Positions 25,101-36,440 of a stretch of 64,000 nucleotides of DNA are shown piece after piece; the stretch's first letter is position 1; every line of letters starts with the position of its first letter. A model generated the notes under the pieces. That model was given only the letters and a program-made list of their open reading frames with translations, did no database searches and had not been told where the DNA came from. The stretch lies in contig JALHQO010000001.1 of NCBI GenBank assembly GCA_022841905.1, forward strand, positions 1 to 64,000. The letters are read 5' to 3'. The position numbers were made by a program, and so were the translations under genes. The DNA is from Hyphomonadaceae bacterium (GTDB taxonomy: Bacteria; Pseudomonadota; Alphaproteobacteria; Caulobacterales; Aquidulcibacteraceae).

Positions 25101-26884
25101 ATGAACACCACGCGCCGCCGGGTCGTCCTCGCACTCGGATCAAGCCTGCTCGTCCCGGTCATAGGCCAAAGCGCCGCCGCCCAAACACCCAGTAGCGCCG
25201 ATCGCACGTTCGAAGCGCTCGCCCGCCGCTACATCGATCGCGGTGCGCGTCTGAGCCCAGTCTCGGCGACCGGAATGGGCGATCACCGCTTCGATACGCG
25301 CGTCGATGATCTCAGCGCCAACGGCCGCAACGCCGGCTTGCGTTTCTCTCGCGAGACATTGCGCTCCCTCGAACGCATCGATCGCAGCCAGCTCTCGCGC
25401 GCCAATCAGGTTGACGCGGCTTTGCTCGACAACGCCTTGCGCGCCGATATCTGGCGCACTGAGACGTTACAGGGTTGGGCGTGGAATCCGCTCGGCTACC
25501 AATCCACGGCGGGGGGCGCACTCTATAGTCTGATGGCGCGTGAGTTCGCGCCGCTGCCGCAGCGTCTAGAATCGGCGACGGTGCGCATGGAGCAAATCCC
25601 GCGTCTGTTGCGCCAAGCACGCGAGGAGTTGCAGCCAGCGCGCGTGCCAGCGCCGCATGCCGCCACCTACGCCGCGCAAAACCGCGGCCTGAAGTCGATC
25701 GTTACCGGCATGATCGAGCCGCACAAAGGCTTGCTCAGCACCTCCAAGCGCGCCCGTCTCGAGCGCGCTATCGTCGCTTTCAATGCCGCTGTCGACGAAC
25801 ATCAAGCCTGGATCGAGGGCACGCTGGTGCCGGCCGCGCAGGCCGAGTATCGCGTCGGCGTCGAGACCTTCGACACGCAGCTGCGCTTCACGCTGCAATC
25901 TGATCTCTCGCGCGCAGAAATCCGCCGCCGTGCTGAAGCGGCCGTGGTGAGCGTGCGCGAAGAAATGTACCGCGTCTCGCGCCAAGCGCTCGCGGGGCGC
26001 GCCAATGCTCCGGCCATGCCGGACGCGCCATCGCCGGAGCAGCAACAAACCGTCATCCGCGCCGCACTCGATCTCGCCGCCGACGATCGCCCGCCGCGCG
26101 ATCAATTGGTGGAAGTCGCCACCGCCGGCGTGCGTGAGGCCGACGCGTTCCTCAATAGCCGCGAAATCATCTCGATGCCGCCGCAGCCGGTGAACGTGAT
26201 CCTGATGCCGGAATTCCAGCGTGGCTTCGCGGTCGCGTATCTCGATGCGCCGGGTCCGCTGGAGCGCGATCTGGGCTCCTTCTACGCCGTCTCGCCGATT
26301 CCGGACGATTGGACCGAAGAGCAAACCGTCTCGTTCCTGCGCGAGTACAACAATCGCGGCATCCTCGATATCGCCGTCCACGAAAGCTCGCCCGGCCACT
26401 ACGTCCAGCTCTGGCACGCCAACGCCTATCCAAGCACGCTGCGCGCAGTGCTTTCGTCTGGCTCGTTCGTTGAGGGTTGGGCGGTGTATGCCGAAGAGAT
26501 GATGATCGAGCAGGGCTTCCGCGCCAATGATCCGCTCTATCGTCTAAGCCAACTCAAAGTGCAGCTGCGCACCATCACCAACGCCATTATCGACCAGGCC
26601 ATCCATGTCGATGGCATGACCGAACAAGAGATGATGCAGCTGCTGACGCAGACGGCGTTCCAAGAGGAGCGCGAGGCCGCCGGCAAATGGCGCCGCGCGC
26701 AGCTTTCCTTCACTCAGCTCTCGACCTATTTCGTCGGCTTCCAGGAGCATCTGGAAACGCGCGCCGTTGCGCGCGAGCGTTGGGGCGCCAATTTCAATCT
26801 GAAGCGTTACCACGACGGCATCCTATCGTTCGGTTCGCCGCCCGGCCGCTACGCCCGTCAACTCCTGCTCGATGAGCCAATTCA

Positions 26885-26888
<4 letters not shown>
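25101..26888 (+). CDS. DUF885-family secreted protein, probable zinc peptidase
   Basis: A 595-residue protein with a twin-arginine-like signal (TRRRVVLALGSSLLVPVIG, cleavage near AAAQ). The DUF885 mark HESSPGHYVQL (about 426) and a downstream EGWAVYAEEMM (about 457) look like the two parts of a zinc site of the HExxH/E type. The family is thought to be metallo-carboxypeptidase-like. The open frame extends to 24936, but that part is basic and lacks family features. The stop overlaps the leucine dehydrogenase start by 4 nt, which ties it to branched-chain amino acid breakdown, perhaps by supplying amino acids from peptides. Confidence 0.82.
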
Positions 26889-29169
<2,281 letters not shown>

Positions 29170-29174
29170 GCGCC

Positions 29175-30188
29175 ATGGCCAGCATGACCATGATCCAAGC
29201 GCTGAACTCGGCGCTCGACACCATGATGGAGCGCGATCCCAACGTGCTCACTTTTGGTGAGGATGTCGGCTATTTCGGCGGCGTCTTCAAAGTCACCGAA
29301 CATCTGCAAACCAAGTATGGCAAGAAGCGTTGCTTCGATGCGCCGATCAACGAGAACGGCATCGCCGCTGTCGCTGTCGGCATGGCCGCCTATGGCTTGC
29401 GCCCCGTGATCGAGATCCAGTTCGCCGACTACATGTATCCGGCTTACGATCAACTCGTCTCCGAAGCCGCGCGCATCCGCTATCGCTCGGCCGGCGACTT
29501 CACAGTGCCGATGACGGTGCGCATGCCGTATGGCGGCGGCATCCGCGGCGGCCAAACACACAGCCAGTCGCCGGAATCGCTTTTCACCCATGTCGCCGGC
29601 CTGAAGACGGTGATCCCGTCCACGCCTTACGATGCCAAAGGCCTGTTGATCTCGTGCATCGAAGACGATGACCCGACCATCTTCATGGAGCCCAAGCGCA
29701 TCTATAACGGCCCGTTCGACGGCTTTCACGATCGCCAAGTCTCGCCGTGGTCGAAGCATGCGGCGAGCGACGTGCCGGAGGGCTACTACAAAATCCCGCT
29801 CGGTAAGGCCAACATTGTGCGCCCCGGCGAGGCCGTCACCGTGCTTGCCTACGGCACCATGGTGCACGTCGCGCTCGCCGCCGCGAAGGAGAGCGGCATC
29901 GACGCCGAAGTGATCGATCTGCGTACGCTCGTGCCGGTGGACATCGAAACCATCGTCGCGTCGGTCGAGAAAACTGGCCGCTGCGTCATTGTTCACGAAG
30001 CGACGCGCACGTCGGGCTATGGCGCCGAGCTCAGCGCTTTGGTGCAGGAGCATTGCTTCTACAAGCTGGAAGCGCCGATCGAGCGCGTCACCGGCTATGA
30101 CACACCGTATCCCCACTCACTCGAATGGGAGTACTTTCCAACCCCGCCGCGCATCATCAAAGCCATGCGCCGCGTGACCGAGGTTTGA
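29175..30188 (+). CDS. bkdA2: branched-chain 2-oxoacid dehydrogenase E1 beta
   Basis: A 337-residue transketolase-like beta subunit. It starts MASMTMIQALNSALD and has FGEDVGYFGGVFKVT, PINENGIAAVAVGMA and the C-terminal LRTLVPVDIETIV, all standard for this family. It follows E1alpha by 5 nt. The in-frame extension back to 28314 lies inside E1alpha and is not used. Confidence 0.93.
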   Translation: MASMTMIQALNSALDTMMERDPNVLTFGEDVGYFGGVFKVTEHLQTKYGKKRCFDAPINENGIAAVAVGMAAYGLRPVIEIQFADYMYPAYDQLVSEAARIRYRSAGDFTVPMTVRMPYGGGIRGGQTHSQSPESLFTHVAGLKTVIPSTPYDAKGLLISCIEDDDPTIFMEPKRIYNGPFDGFHDRQVSPWSKHAASDVPEGYYKIPLGKANIVRPGEAVTVLAYGTMVHVALAAAKESGIDAEVIDLRTLVPVDIETIVASVEKTGRCVIVHEATRTSGYGAELSALVQEHCFYKLEAPIERVTGYDTPYPHSLEWEYFPTPPRIIKAMRRVTEV

Positions 30189-30196
30189 GCCCAAGC

Positions 30197-31636
30197 ATGA
30201 GCCAGTTCGTTTTCAAACTCCCGGACGTTGGTGAAGGTACGGCCGAGGCCGAAATCGTCGCTTGGCACGTTCGCGTCGGCGATCTCGTCAAGGAAGACGC
30301 GCCGCTTGTCGATGTGATGACGGATAAGGCGACGGTCGAGATGACCGCGCCGGTCAGCGGCAAAATCGTAGCGCTCCACGGCGAACCCGGCGACATGGCC
30401 CCCGTCGGCGGCCCGATCGCGGTGTTTGAGGTTGAAGGCGAGGGCGAAGAAGCGCCGGCGCCCGCGCAAGCAAGAACGGAAGCGCCCAAACCAAACGGCG
30501 CTACCGCCGCCAAATCGCCCGCCGCCGATGGCCTGACATCGACGCCGCCGAACGCCGATGCGCCTCAAGCGCCGCCAAAGCCGAAGATCAAAGCGCCAGC
30601 CGGCGCGACGTGGTCGGAAGAGCAAGTGCAAAGCGCCATGCAGGGCTCGCAAGCGCGCGCCGTGCCGTCTGCGGCCATGCCGCCGAGCGCTGCGCCGAAA
30701 GCAGCGCCCGCGCCGTCGCAAGCCGTCGCCAAGCCCGCGCCGCGCGATGCCGCCGTGCGCGAGTGGTCCCAGGCGCAAGCCTCGCCCGCGGTGCGCGCGC
30801 GTGCGCAAAAGCTGGGGCTCGATTTGGGCCAAGTGCGCGGCTCCGGCCCTGATGGCCGCATCACACACGAAGATTTGGACGCGGTGCTGGTGCCTGCCGT
30901 CGGCGCACGCGGTTCTTCGGCGCTGGCCGAGAAGAACGGCATCGAGCCGGTGAAGGTGATCGGCCTCAGACGCAAGATCGCCGAGAAGATGCAGGACGCC
31001 AAGCGCCGCATCCCGCACTTCGCCTACGTCGAAGAATGCGATCTCACCGAACTCGAAGACCTGCGCGCACACCTCAACGCTACCAAGCGCAACGATCAGC
31101 CCAAGCTCACTTTGCTGCCGTTCCTGATGCGCGCTCTCGTGCTGAGCCTGCCGGATTTCCCGCAGATCAACGCGCGCTACGACGACGATAACGGCGTCGT
31201 CTATCGTCACGAGAACGTCGATATCGGCATCGCCACGCAAACCGATAACGGCCTGATCGTCCCCGTCGTGCGCCACGTCGAGGCGCGCGATGTCTGGAGC
31301 TGCGCGGCCGAAGTCACCCGTCTCGCCAACGCCGTGCGCAACAACAGCGCCGGCAAGGACGATCTCTCCGGCTCCACCATCACCATCACCTCGCTGGGCG
31401 CGCTCGGCGGCATCGTCACCACGCCCGTGATCAATCACCCGGAAGTGGCGATCATCGGCGTCAACAAACTCGTCGAACGCCCGATGGTGAAAAATGGCCA
31501 GATCGTCGTGCGCAAAATGATGAACCTAAGCTCATCCTTCGATCACCGCGTCGTCGATGGCTATGACGCAGCCGCGTTCATTCAGCGCGTCAAGGGCATG
31601 CTGGAACACCCAGCGGCGCTTTTTATCGATCGGTGA
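30197..31636 (+). CDS. bkdB: branched-chain 2-oxoacid dehydrogenase E2 (dihydrolipoyl acyltransferase)
   Basis: A 479-residue core subunit. The lipoyl domain (about 1-80) has the lipoyl-lysine in DVMTDKATVEM. An Ala/Pro-rich linker follows, then the E1/E3-binding domain (ASPAVRARAQKLGLDLGQV), and the catalytic domain ending in DHRVVDGYDAAAFI with the active-site His. It passes the acyl group to CoA. No E3 (lipoamide dehydrogenase) gene follows, so the complex must use one from elsewhere. Confidence 0.93.
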   Translation: MSQFVFKLPDVGEGTAEAEIVAWHVRVGDLVKEDAPLVDVMTDKATVEMTAPVSGKIVALHGEPGDMAPVGGPIAVFEVEGEGEEAPAPAQARTEAPKPNGATAAKSPAADGLTSTPPNADAPQAPPKPKIKAPAGATWSEEQVQSAMQGSQARAVPSAAMPPSAAPKAAPAPSQAVAKPAPRDAAVREWSQAQASPAVRARAQKLGLDLGQVRGSGPDGRITHEDLDAVLVPAVGARGSSALAEKNGIEPVKVIGLRRKIAEKMQDAKRRIPHFAYVEECDLTELEDLRAHLNATKRNDQPKLTLLPFLMRALVLSLPDFPQINARYDDDNGVVYRHENVDIGIATQTDNGLIVPVVRHVEARDVWSCAAEVTRLANAVRNNSAGKDDLSGSTITITSLGALGGIVTTPVINHPEVAIIGVNKLVERPMVKNGQIVVRKMMNLSSSFDHRVVDGYDAAAFIQRVKGMLEHPAALFIDR

Positions 31637-31660
31637 TGTCGAGGCGCCTCTGCGCTGCGC

Positions 31661-32989
31661 TCATTGACCGGGAATGGCCGCCCCAGATTCCGCAAGAGGG
31701 TCAGCGGCCTCGGTTTGTGGCGACGTCTCCGTGCTAGTCGGAGCTTGCACGTCAATCGCGAGCGCTGCCGGCTCAGGCGGGGGCGGAGGCTGCAGCGAGG
31801 GGTGACGTGAGCCAAGCGCGTAACTCTCCAAGTAAGGTGCGCCTGGAATCTCCCATGCGTAAAACGCCGATGACCCTCCGCACGTAGACGGCGCTCCGTT
31901 GGTGAACGATGCAGCTCTCGCGCGCTCTAAGATGTGTGCCGGCAGGTCCGCAACCGCCGCGCTCGCGAACTCCGGCGAGTATACGGGCAAGCGTTCATCC
32001 GCGAGTAGGTCGAGACGGATGAAAATGACTTCGCCTGCTGCAATCTCGAAGAAGGGCGCGCCGAAACAAAAGTGAGTGCGCCATAAGGTGTGTCCCAATC
32101 CCGATAGCTTCCATCGTCCCGGTGGCACCTGAAAAACGCGCGTTGTTTCATGCGGTCGCGACGAAAGCGCAAAGGCTGGCTGCGGGAGGGTTGCGGTAAA
32201 AAAGTCGGGCAATCCGTCGATGAAGCCCGGCATAATGTCGCCTTCACCCATGCGCGAGAACGAGAAGCCAGTGCCGCCTGTCCCCATGGTGCCGGCGATA
32301 TTGACAACAACAAGCGTGGAATCGGGCGCGAGCGCCGCCAATTGGCGCTCAGTGAGCGGGCGCGGGGAGGCGGCGCTCCGCGGCCTGCGCAGGCGTTCGC
32401 CTCGAACAGCCGGTTGTTCGGATTCAGCTTCGTCGTCTTCTTCGAGTGCTTCCAGCGCCAATAGGCTCAATGGTATTTTGTCGAGATCACCTGCGGGTCC
32501 GAATGCGATCACCTCGCGGACTGCCGCCTCATTGTGAAAAATGCGCACTATATCGCCGGTCGGCTCGGCAGCGTCGACCATCGCATCCAACCGGGTCGCG
32601 AGTGCGGGTTGCTCCAGCGCCGAGAGTTCTTCGCCGAGCGCTTCATCGACCTGGACCAAACGCCAACCGTGCAGCATCATGCAATTGGTCGTGTTGGCCA
32701 CCAGTCCGCGCCGTGCCGCCATGCCTTGCTGCACGCCGCGCACGACGCCAACGACGAGCGCGCCAATCAGACCGCCACCGCCGCCAGCACCGGCCGAGGG
32801 ATCGGGTTGGACGAGCCGCGACGCCAAGCCGAGGCAGGTGCGCACATCGGTGTTGTGCTCCGCGAGACTAGCGTTGGGGCGATTGTAATAGGTGTAGCCA
32901 GGATGGGGTGTGACCAGGCTGGTCTGGGCGTTCGCTTGGCCGACGCACAAGAGCAGCACCGTCGCCGCGCAAATCAGTAGTCTCACCAT
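31661..32989 (-). CDS. secreted protein of unknown function
   Basis: A 442-residue protein with a signal peptide (MVRLLICAATVLLLCVGQANAQ). The N-terminal part has a glycine-rich hydrophobic segment (GAGGGGGLIGALVVGVVRGV). The C-terminal half (about 240-400) looks beta-rich, with VVVNIAGTMGTGG, RVFQVPPGRWKLSG and EVIFIRLDLL, and resembles envelope carbohydrate- or metal-related beta domains such as DUF2846, but the match is weak. ATG 32989 gives the clean signal peptide; the upstream extension to 33301 is unlikely. It converges on bkdB with a 24-nt gap. Confidence 0.65.
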   Translation of the reverse strand: MVRLLICAATVLLLCVGQANAQTSLVTPHPGYTYYNRPNASLAEHNTDVRTCLGLASRLVQPDPSAGAGGGGGLIGALVVGVVRGVQQGMAARRGLVANTTNCMMLHGWRLVQVDEALGEELSALEQPALATRLDAMVDAAEPTGDIVRIFHNEAAVREVIAFGPAGDLDKIPLSLLALEALEEDDEAESEQPAVRGERLRRPRSAASPRPLTERQLAALAPDSTLVVVNIAGTMGTGGTGFSFSRMGEGDIMPGFIDGLPDFFTATLPQPAFALSSRPHETTRVFQVPPGRWKLSGLGHTLWRTHFCFGAPFFEIAAGEVIFIRLDLLADERLPVYSPEFASAAVADLPAHILERARAASFTNGAPSTCGGSSAFYAWEIPGAPYLESYALGSRHPSLQPPPPPEPAALAIDVQAPTSTETSPQTEAADPLAESGAAIPGQ

Positions 32990-33137
32990 CTCACCCACCC
33001 CAATCCCGGGAGGATTTAGCGTCGGATCTAAGTACGTATCAAGGGTTGTGCGAACGGTTGTCCCGGCCAAAGCACGAAGCGACCGGAATGACGAGGAGGG
33101 TGGCAGGCCTTGGCGCTCCCGCCTAAACTCACCCCCC

Positions 33138-33656
33138 ATGTCGCGCATCATCGCCGCAATCTTGCTCTGCCTCGCCTTCGCGCCCATGGCGCGTGCGCAG
33201 TCGTTCGATTGCGCCAGTGCGAGCGGCGTGTTGCAGCGTGTGTGCGCGGCGCCTGACCTCATCCCGTTGGAGCAGGAACGGCTCCGGCTGATCGCGGACA
33301 TCCAGTTCTTCGATCCCGCGCATCCAGCGATTCAAGGCGAGGGCGCCTGGCTTGCGGCGCAAGAATCGTGTGCCGACGATGCGTGTCTCTCGGCCGGCTA
33401 CAGCGCTCACAATCAAGAACTGCGCGCTGCACTCGACGCTGCGCGCCCGCCTGAAGAGTTGGTCGATGAGCCCGAACCGATCAGGCCGCCGACGATCGCG
33501 CCACGCGATGGCCCGGCTTCGTCGCTCGATGACGGCCCGGCGGTTCAGCCCAACGAATATCTCATCGGCCTCGGCATCGTGCTGGTGACGTTCCTGATCG
33601 CGTTTTGGCTGCTGACTACAGCCGCTCGCGCGCGCCGCAGAGATCGCGACGCATAG
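33138..33656 (+). CDS. LprI-like domain protein with C-terminal membrane anchor
   Basis: A 172-residue protein with a signal peptide (MSRIIAAILLCLAFAPMARAQ). It has the paired-cysteine pattern of LprI-type domains (FDCASASGVLQRVC, then WLAAQESCADDACLSAGY), a proline-rich linker and one C-terminal helix (LIGLGIVLVTFLIAFWLL) with a basic tail. LprI of Mycobacterium inhibits lysozyme, so a role at the envelope is plausible. The ATG follows a degenerate repeat-like sequence (33062-33094). The stop is 7 nt from the stop of the convergent membrane gene. Confidence 0.7.
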   Translation: MSRIIAAILLCLAFAPMARAQSFDCASASGVLQRVCAAPDLIPLEQERLRLIADIQFFDPAHPAIQGEGAWLAAQESCADDACLSAGYSAHNQELRAALDAARPPEELVDEPEPIRPPTIAPRDGPASSLDDGPAVQPNEYLIGLGIVLVTFLIAFWLLTTAARARRRDRDA

Positions 33657-33663
33657 CGCGCGG

Positions 33664-34104
33664 CTAAGCGCGCTTGGTCGATTGCAGCTGCACGTTCACG
33701 ACATCCGGCGTCCAGCGATGCAGGAAGGTCATGTAACCCAGCGCGCCGAATACGGTCACCATGCCCACCCAGAGCAACAAGCGCACGATGCCGTCAGTCC
33801 CAGCGCGCGTATTGTCCAGCACAGCGCGTCCGGCCGGAGAGAGCCCGCCGTTCGACTCCAATTCGCGCAGCGCCTCGACCAAGCCGGTATGCGTATTCTG
33901 CGCGCCGATCATCACCACCATGAGCAGGGCGAGGATTAACGAGACGAAGGCGAACGCGCCAAGCCGCGCCATGAACATCGCATCGCCGACGAAATAGTTG
34001 AGCGCCACGATATAGGCCGAGACCACCGAGAAGATCAGCGACACGCCAATCAGCAACAGCCCCATATATTGGACGGCTTGCTCAACGATCTCAGCTTCAG
34101 TCAT
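33664..34104 (-). CDS. membrane protein partnered with the hydrolase gene
   Basis: A 146-residue protein with three helices (about 12-32, 42-65 and 108-130). I recognise no family. ATG 34104 (MTEAEIVEQAVQYMG) lies 10 nt after the hydrolase stop, so the two are probably one operon. It may form a complex with the hydrolase's membrane part. Confidence 0.65.
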   Translation of the reverse strand: MTEAEIVEQAVQYMGLLLIGVSLIFSVVSAYIVALNYFVGDAMFMARLGAFAFVSLILALLMVVMIGAQNTHTGLVEALRELESNGGLSPAGRAVLDNTRAGTDGIVRLLLWVGMVTVFGALGYMTFLHRWTPDVVNVQLQSTKRA

Positions 34105-34114
34105 CGCTTCGTCC

Positions 34115-35542
34115 TTAGTGCTCTGCAGTAACGGGCGCCGCGTTTGGCGTTGGCGCCGGCGCATCGAGGCGGGCGTGGCCGATATTCTCGACCTCGTCGC
34201 CGATATAATCGGCGATCATGTCGATCACCTCCGGCTGATCGAAATAGGTCGTGTGGATCAGGCTGCTCCAGGTCATCGCGTCATTGGCCAGCTGCGCCAA
34301 CGGGCTGTTGGTGTCGGATTCGACCGTGAATAGCGCCCAGCGATATTGTTCGATCAGCTTGGAGGCTGCAGCCGCTGCGTTGGTTTGCATGCGTTCCGCG
34401 CATTCGCCGTCGATACGAAACTCGCGACAGGCGTGCGTGTGCGAGGCGGTGCGAACCTGGCCGATCATCTGGTCGCCGTCGCGCCCAAAGGCGACGCCGC
34501 GCAACACGCCGGTGATCCAGTTGTTGAGCCGTTGCCGCGCCAGCATTTCGGCGACGATGCCCGCGATCAAGCGATAAGAGAGATAAGCCAGCGCAAAGAT
34601 GACCGGTGCGAAGAAGAGCAATGCGAGAGTCATCGTCCAGAGCCATTCGCTGTACGCGTAGGGGGCCGCGATCAGTCCGAAAGCGCGCGCAAATACGATC
34701 GCTGTTGGCGCAATCGCGGAAAGAATGACGAACAGCACGCCGAAACTGACCGCGCCGCCCCGCGAGCCGCGCAGCATCGAGCCGCTAGGAAATGGCTCCA
34801 GCGGCAAGCCTTCGATCTTTTGCAGAAACGAAATGGCCTCGTCATTGCCGTGCCAGACAGAGAACACGCGTGCGCGTGTATCTGCGTTGCTGCGCGGCCG
34901 CATGATGCGCCGCAGGCCACGCCCCGCCAGTCGCAGCATCAGCCAAAGCGGAATGCCCACACCCAGCACGCAAATCCAAACCGCGAGCCAGCTGCCGGCG
35001 TTCGGTTCGCCGAACACCTCCGTCATCGTGAACAATTCGTCGCGTCCGCTGACCCAGAGCAGCAGCATCAGGCTGGTCAGCAAATAGAGCGGCACGCTCG
35101 CCCACGTCACCAACAAGAAGAGCAGGCCGCCGAGCGATTGCAGCGCGCCGGTGCGCGAACTCAAAAAGGGCGTGCCGATCGTGGTGAGGCTGGCGATCGC
35201 TTCTTTGTCGTGCGTGCGACGACGCCCCCAGCGCAACAATAGCGCTGCATCGTTGGCGACATTGCCGCCGTGTGAATGGCCGACAATGTGGACGCCGGCA
35301 TAGCGCGGCGCGATGCGCTTGACGGTGGCGGCGAGTTTCTCGGCGCTGACCTCGCGCGCCGAGGCGCTGTTTGCGCCCGACCACAAGAACGGCACGATTT
35401 CGGCCTCGATGCCGCGCGCCGCCAGCTTACCCGTGAGCGCCTGCGAAAAATGCGATCCCTTCTGGAACCACTTTTCGCCCTCCAGCTCTTTTGCCGTGTC
35501 ATTGGTGCCGTGCACCGTGACCACCGCGATCGGCTTCCCCAT
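34115..35542 (-). CDS. membrane-embedded alpha/beta hydrolase (esterase-like)
   Basis: A 475-residue protein. The N-terminal part (about 1-140) starts AVVTVHGTNDTAKE and has the nucleophile elbow GHSHGGN, typical of lipases of the DUF676/PGAP1-like group. Several helices (about 150-200 and 275-345) interrupt the fold, so the enzyme sits at the membrane. A C-terminal conserved stretch, SSLIHTTYFDQPEV, may hold the catalytic His. The layout suggests a lipid-directed or stress-related esterase. The upstream extension to 35566 adds only eight residues; ATG 35542 starts MGKPIAVV. Confidence 0.7.
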   Translation of the reverse strand: MGKPIAVVTVHGTNDTAKELEGEKWFQKGSHFSQALTGKLAARGIEAEIVPFLWSGANSASAREVSAEKLAATVKRIAPRYAGVHIVGHSHGGNVANDAALLLRWGRRRTHDKEAIASLTTIGTPFLSSRTGALQSLGGLLFLLVTWASVPLYLLTSLMLLLWVSGRDELFTMTEVFGEPNAGSWLAVWICVLGVGIPLWLMLRLAGRGLRRIMRPRSNADTRARVFSVWHGNDEAISFLQKIEGLPLEPFPSGSMLRGSRGGAVSFGVLFVILSAIAPTAIVFARAFGLIAAPYAYSEWLWTMTLALLFFAPVIFALAYLSYRLIAGIVAEMLARQRLNNWITGVLRGVAFGRDGDQMIGQVRTASHTHACREFRIDGECAERMQTNAAAAASKLIEQYRWALFTVESDTNSPLAQLANDAMTWSSLIHTTYFDQPEVIDMIADYIGDEVENIGHARLDAPAPTPNAAPVTAEH

Positions 35543-35603
35543 GGCCTGTCCCCCCTGGCTACCCACACTAGGGCATCGCCCGGCCGCTTGCCAGATTGGG
35601 ATT

Positions 35604-35718
35604 CAATGCGGGGATAGATCGCGCCGTATCCATGAAGGAGCGCGGGTCTTCAGACCCGCATCGCCTTGATATTAGCGGCCCGCAGGCCCGCGGTCCGTAA
35701 ATCTATCCGACCGCATTG
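35604..35718. repeat. nested inverted repeat enclosing family B copy 2
   Basis: The outer arms CAATGCGGGGATAGAT (35604-35619) and ATCTATCC-GA-CCGCATTG (35701-35718) are complementary apart from a 2-nt bulge. They enclose a family B palindrome (35637-35696), whose left arm is GCGGGTCTTCAGACCCGC and whose right arm is diverged (GCGGCCCGCAGGCCCGCGG). The element separates the hydrolase gene from the TIR region. Confidence 0.75.
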
Positions 35719-35743
35719 CAGCGGCGCTTAAACTGCACGTCCA

Positions 35744-36220
35744 ATGCAATCGCGCCGCCCACCCATCTCAGCCCATCGCTTCGCTAGGCTCGTCGCCTGG
35801 CTTTGCGCTATGCTCGCGTGGGTAGCCGCTGGCGCGCTGCATCGACGCCGCGCGCGACCGCCGATTGCAAAGCTACGCACGGCGGTCGAGCACGCCATAC
35901 TCATCATCGCCGCCGACTATGTGCGTCCGCAGAGGCATCGCATTCAGCGCGGTTACGGTCCGCGTCGACGTAAAGGCGCTTGGCTGCGCGCCGTTGGCGG
36001 CTCGTGGCTGCGCGCGAAGCTGCGCAAGCGCGGCGGCTTTATCGTGCAAGCGCGCCATCTGCTCGGCGTGCTCGCCAATCGCGACGCGATCGCGCGACAG
36101 CTCGCGCACCGGCGCCGCAAACCGCATACGCGTCGCGCGCCGATTGTACCTGTGGCTGGAGCGCACGCGCCGGTCCGCGATCTCGCCATGCCGGCGCCGA
36201 TTTGCGCCGACACATCCTAA
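35744..36220 (+). CDS. arginine-rich hypothetical protein
   Basis: A 158-residue, very basic frame with one hydrophobic segment (about residues 14-30) followed by Arg-rich stretches such as RRRARPP and RRRKPHTRR. It looks like the small Arg-rich proteins occasionally annotated in Caulobacterales, but the composition could also arise from non-coding GC-rich DNA. I recognise no family. It lies between the nested palindrome and the TIR gene. Confidence 0.35.
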   Translation: MQSRRPPISAHRFARLVAWLCAMLAWVAAGALHRRRARPPIAKLRTAVEHAILIIAADYVRPQRHRIQRGYGPRRRKGAWLRAVGGSWLRAKLRKRGGFIVQARHLLGVLANRDAIARQLAHRRRKPHTRRAPIVPVAGAHAPVRDLAMPAPICADTS

Positions 36221-36440
36221 GCTGCCCCGAGCCTTCTGTGACGCACGCCACGCCGTGAGCGAACCCTGTTCGCCCGCGGGCGCCTGTGCATGTCTGTCAC
36301 AAAGCCTTGTCATTTCTCGGAAATTTGCGGTGTTCACGGAGTTTTGGGCCGTGTCATCTTCCCGTCCCGTTCATCAGCGCCTAATGATGATCCTGGGACA
36401 AACGAGAGGCGGCGCGAGAATGCGCCGAGGCAGGGCGCGC

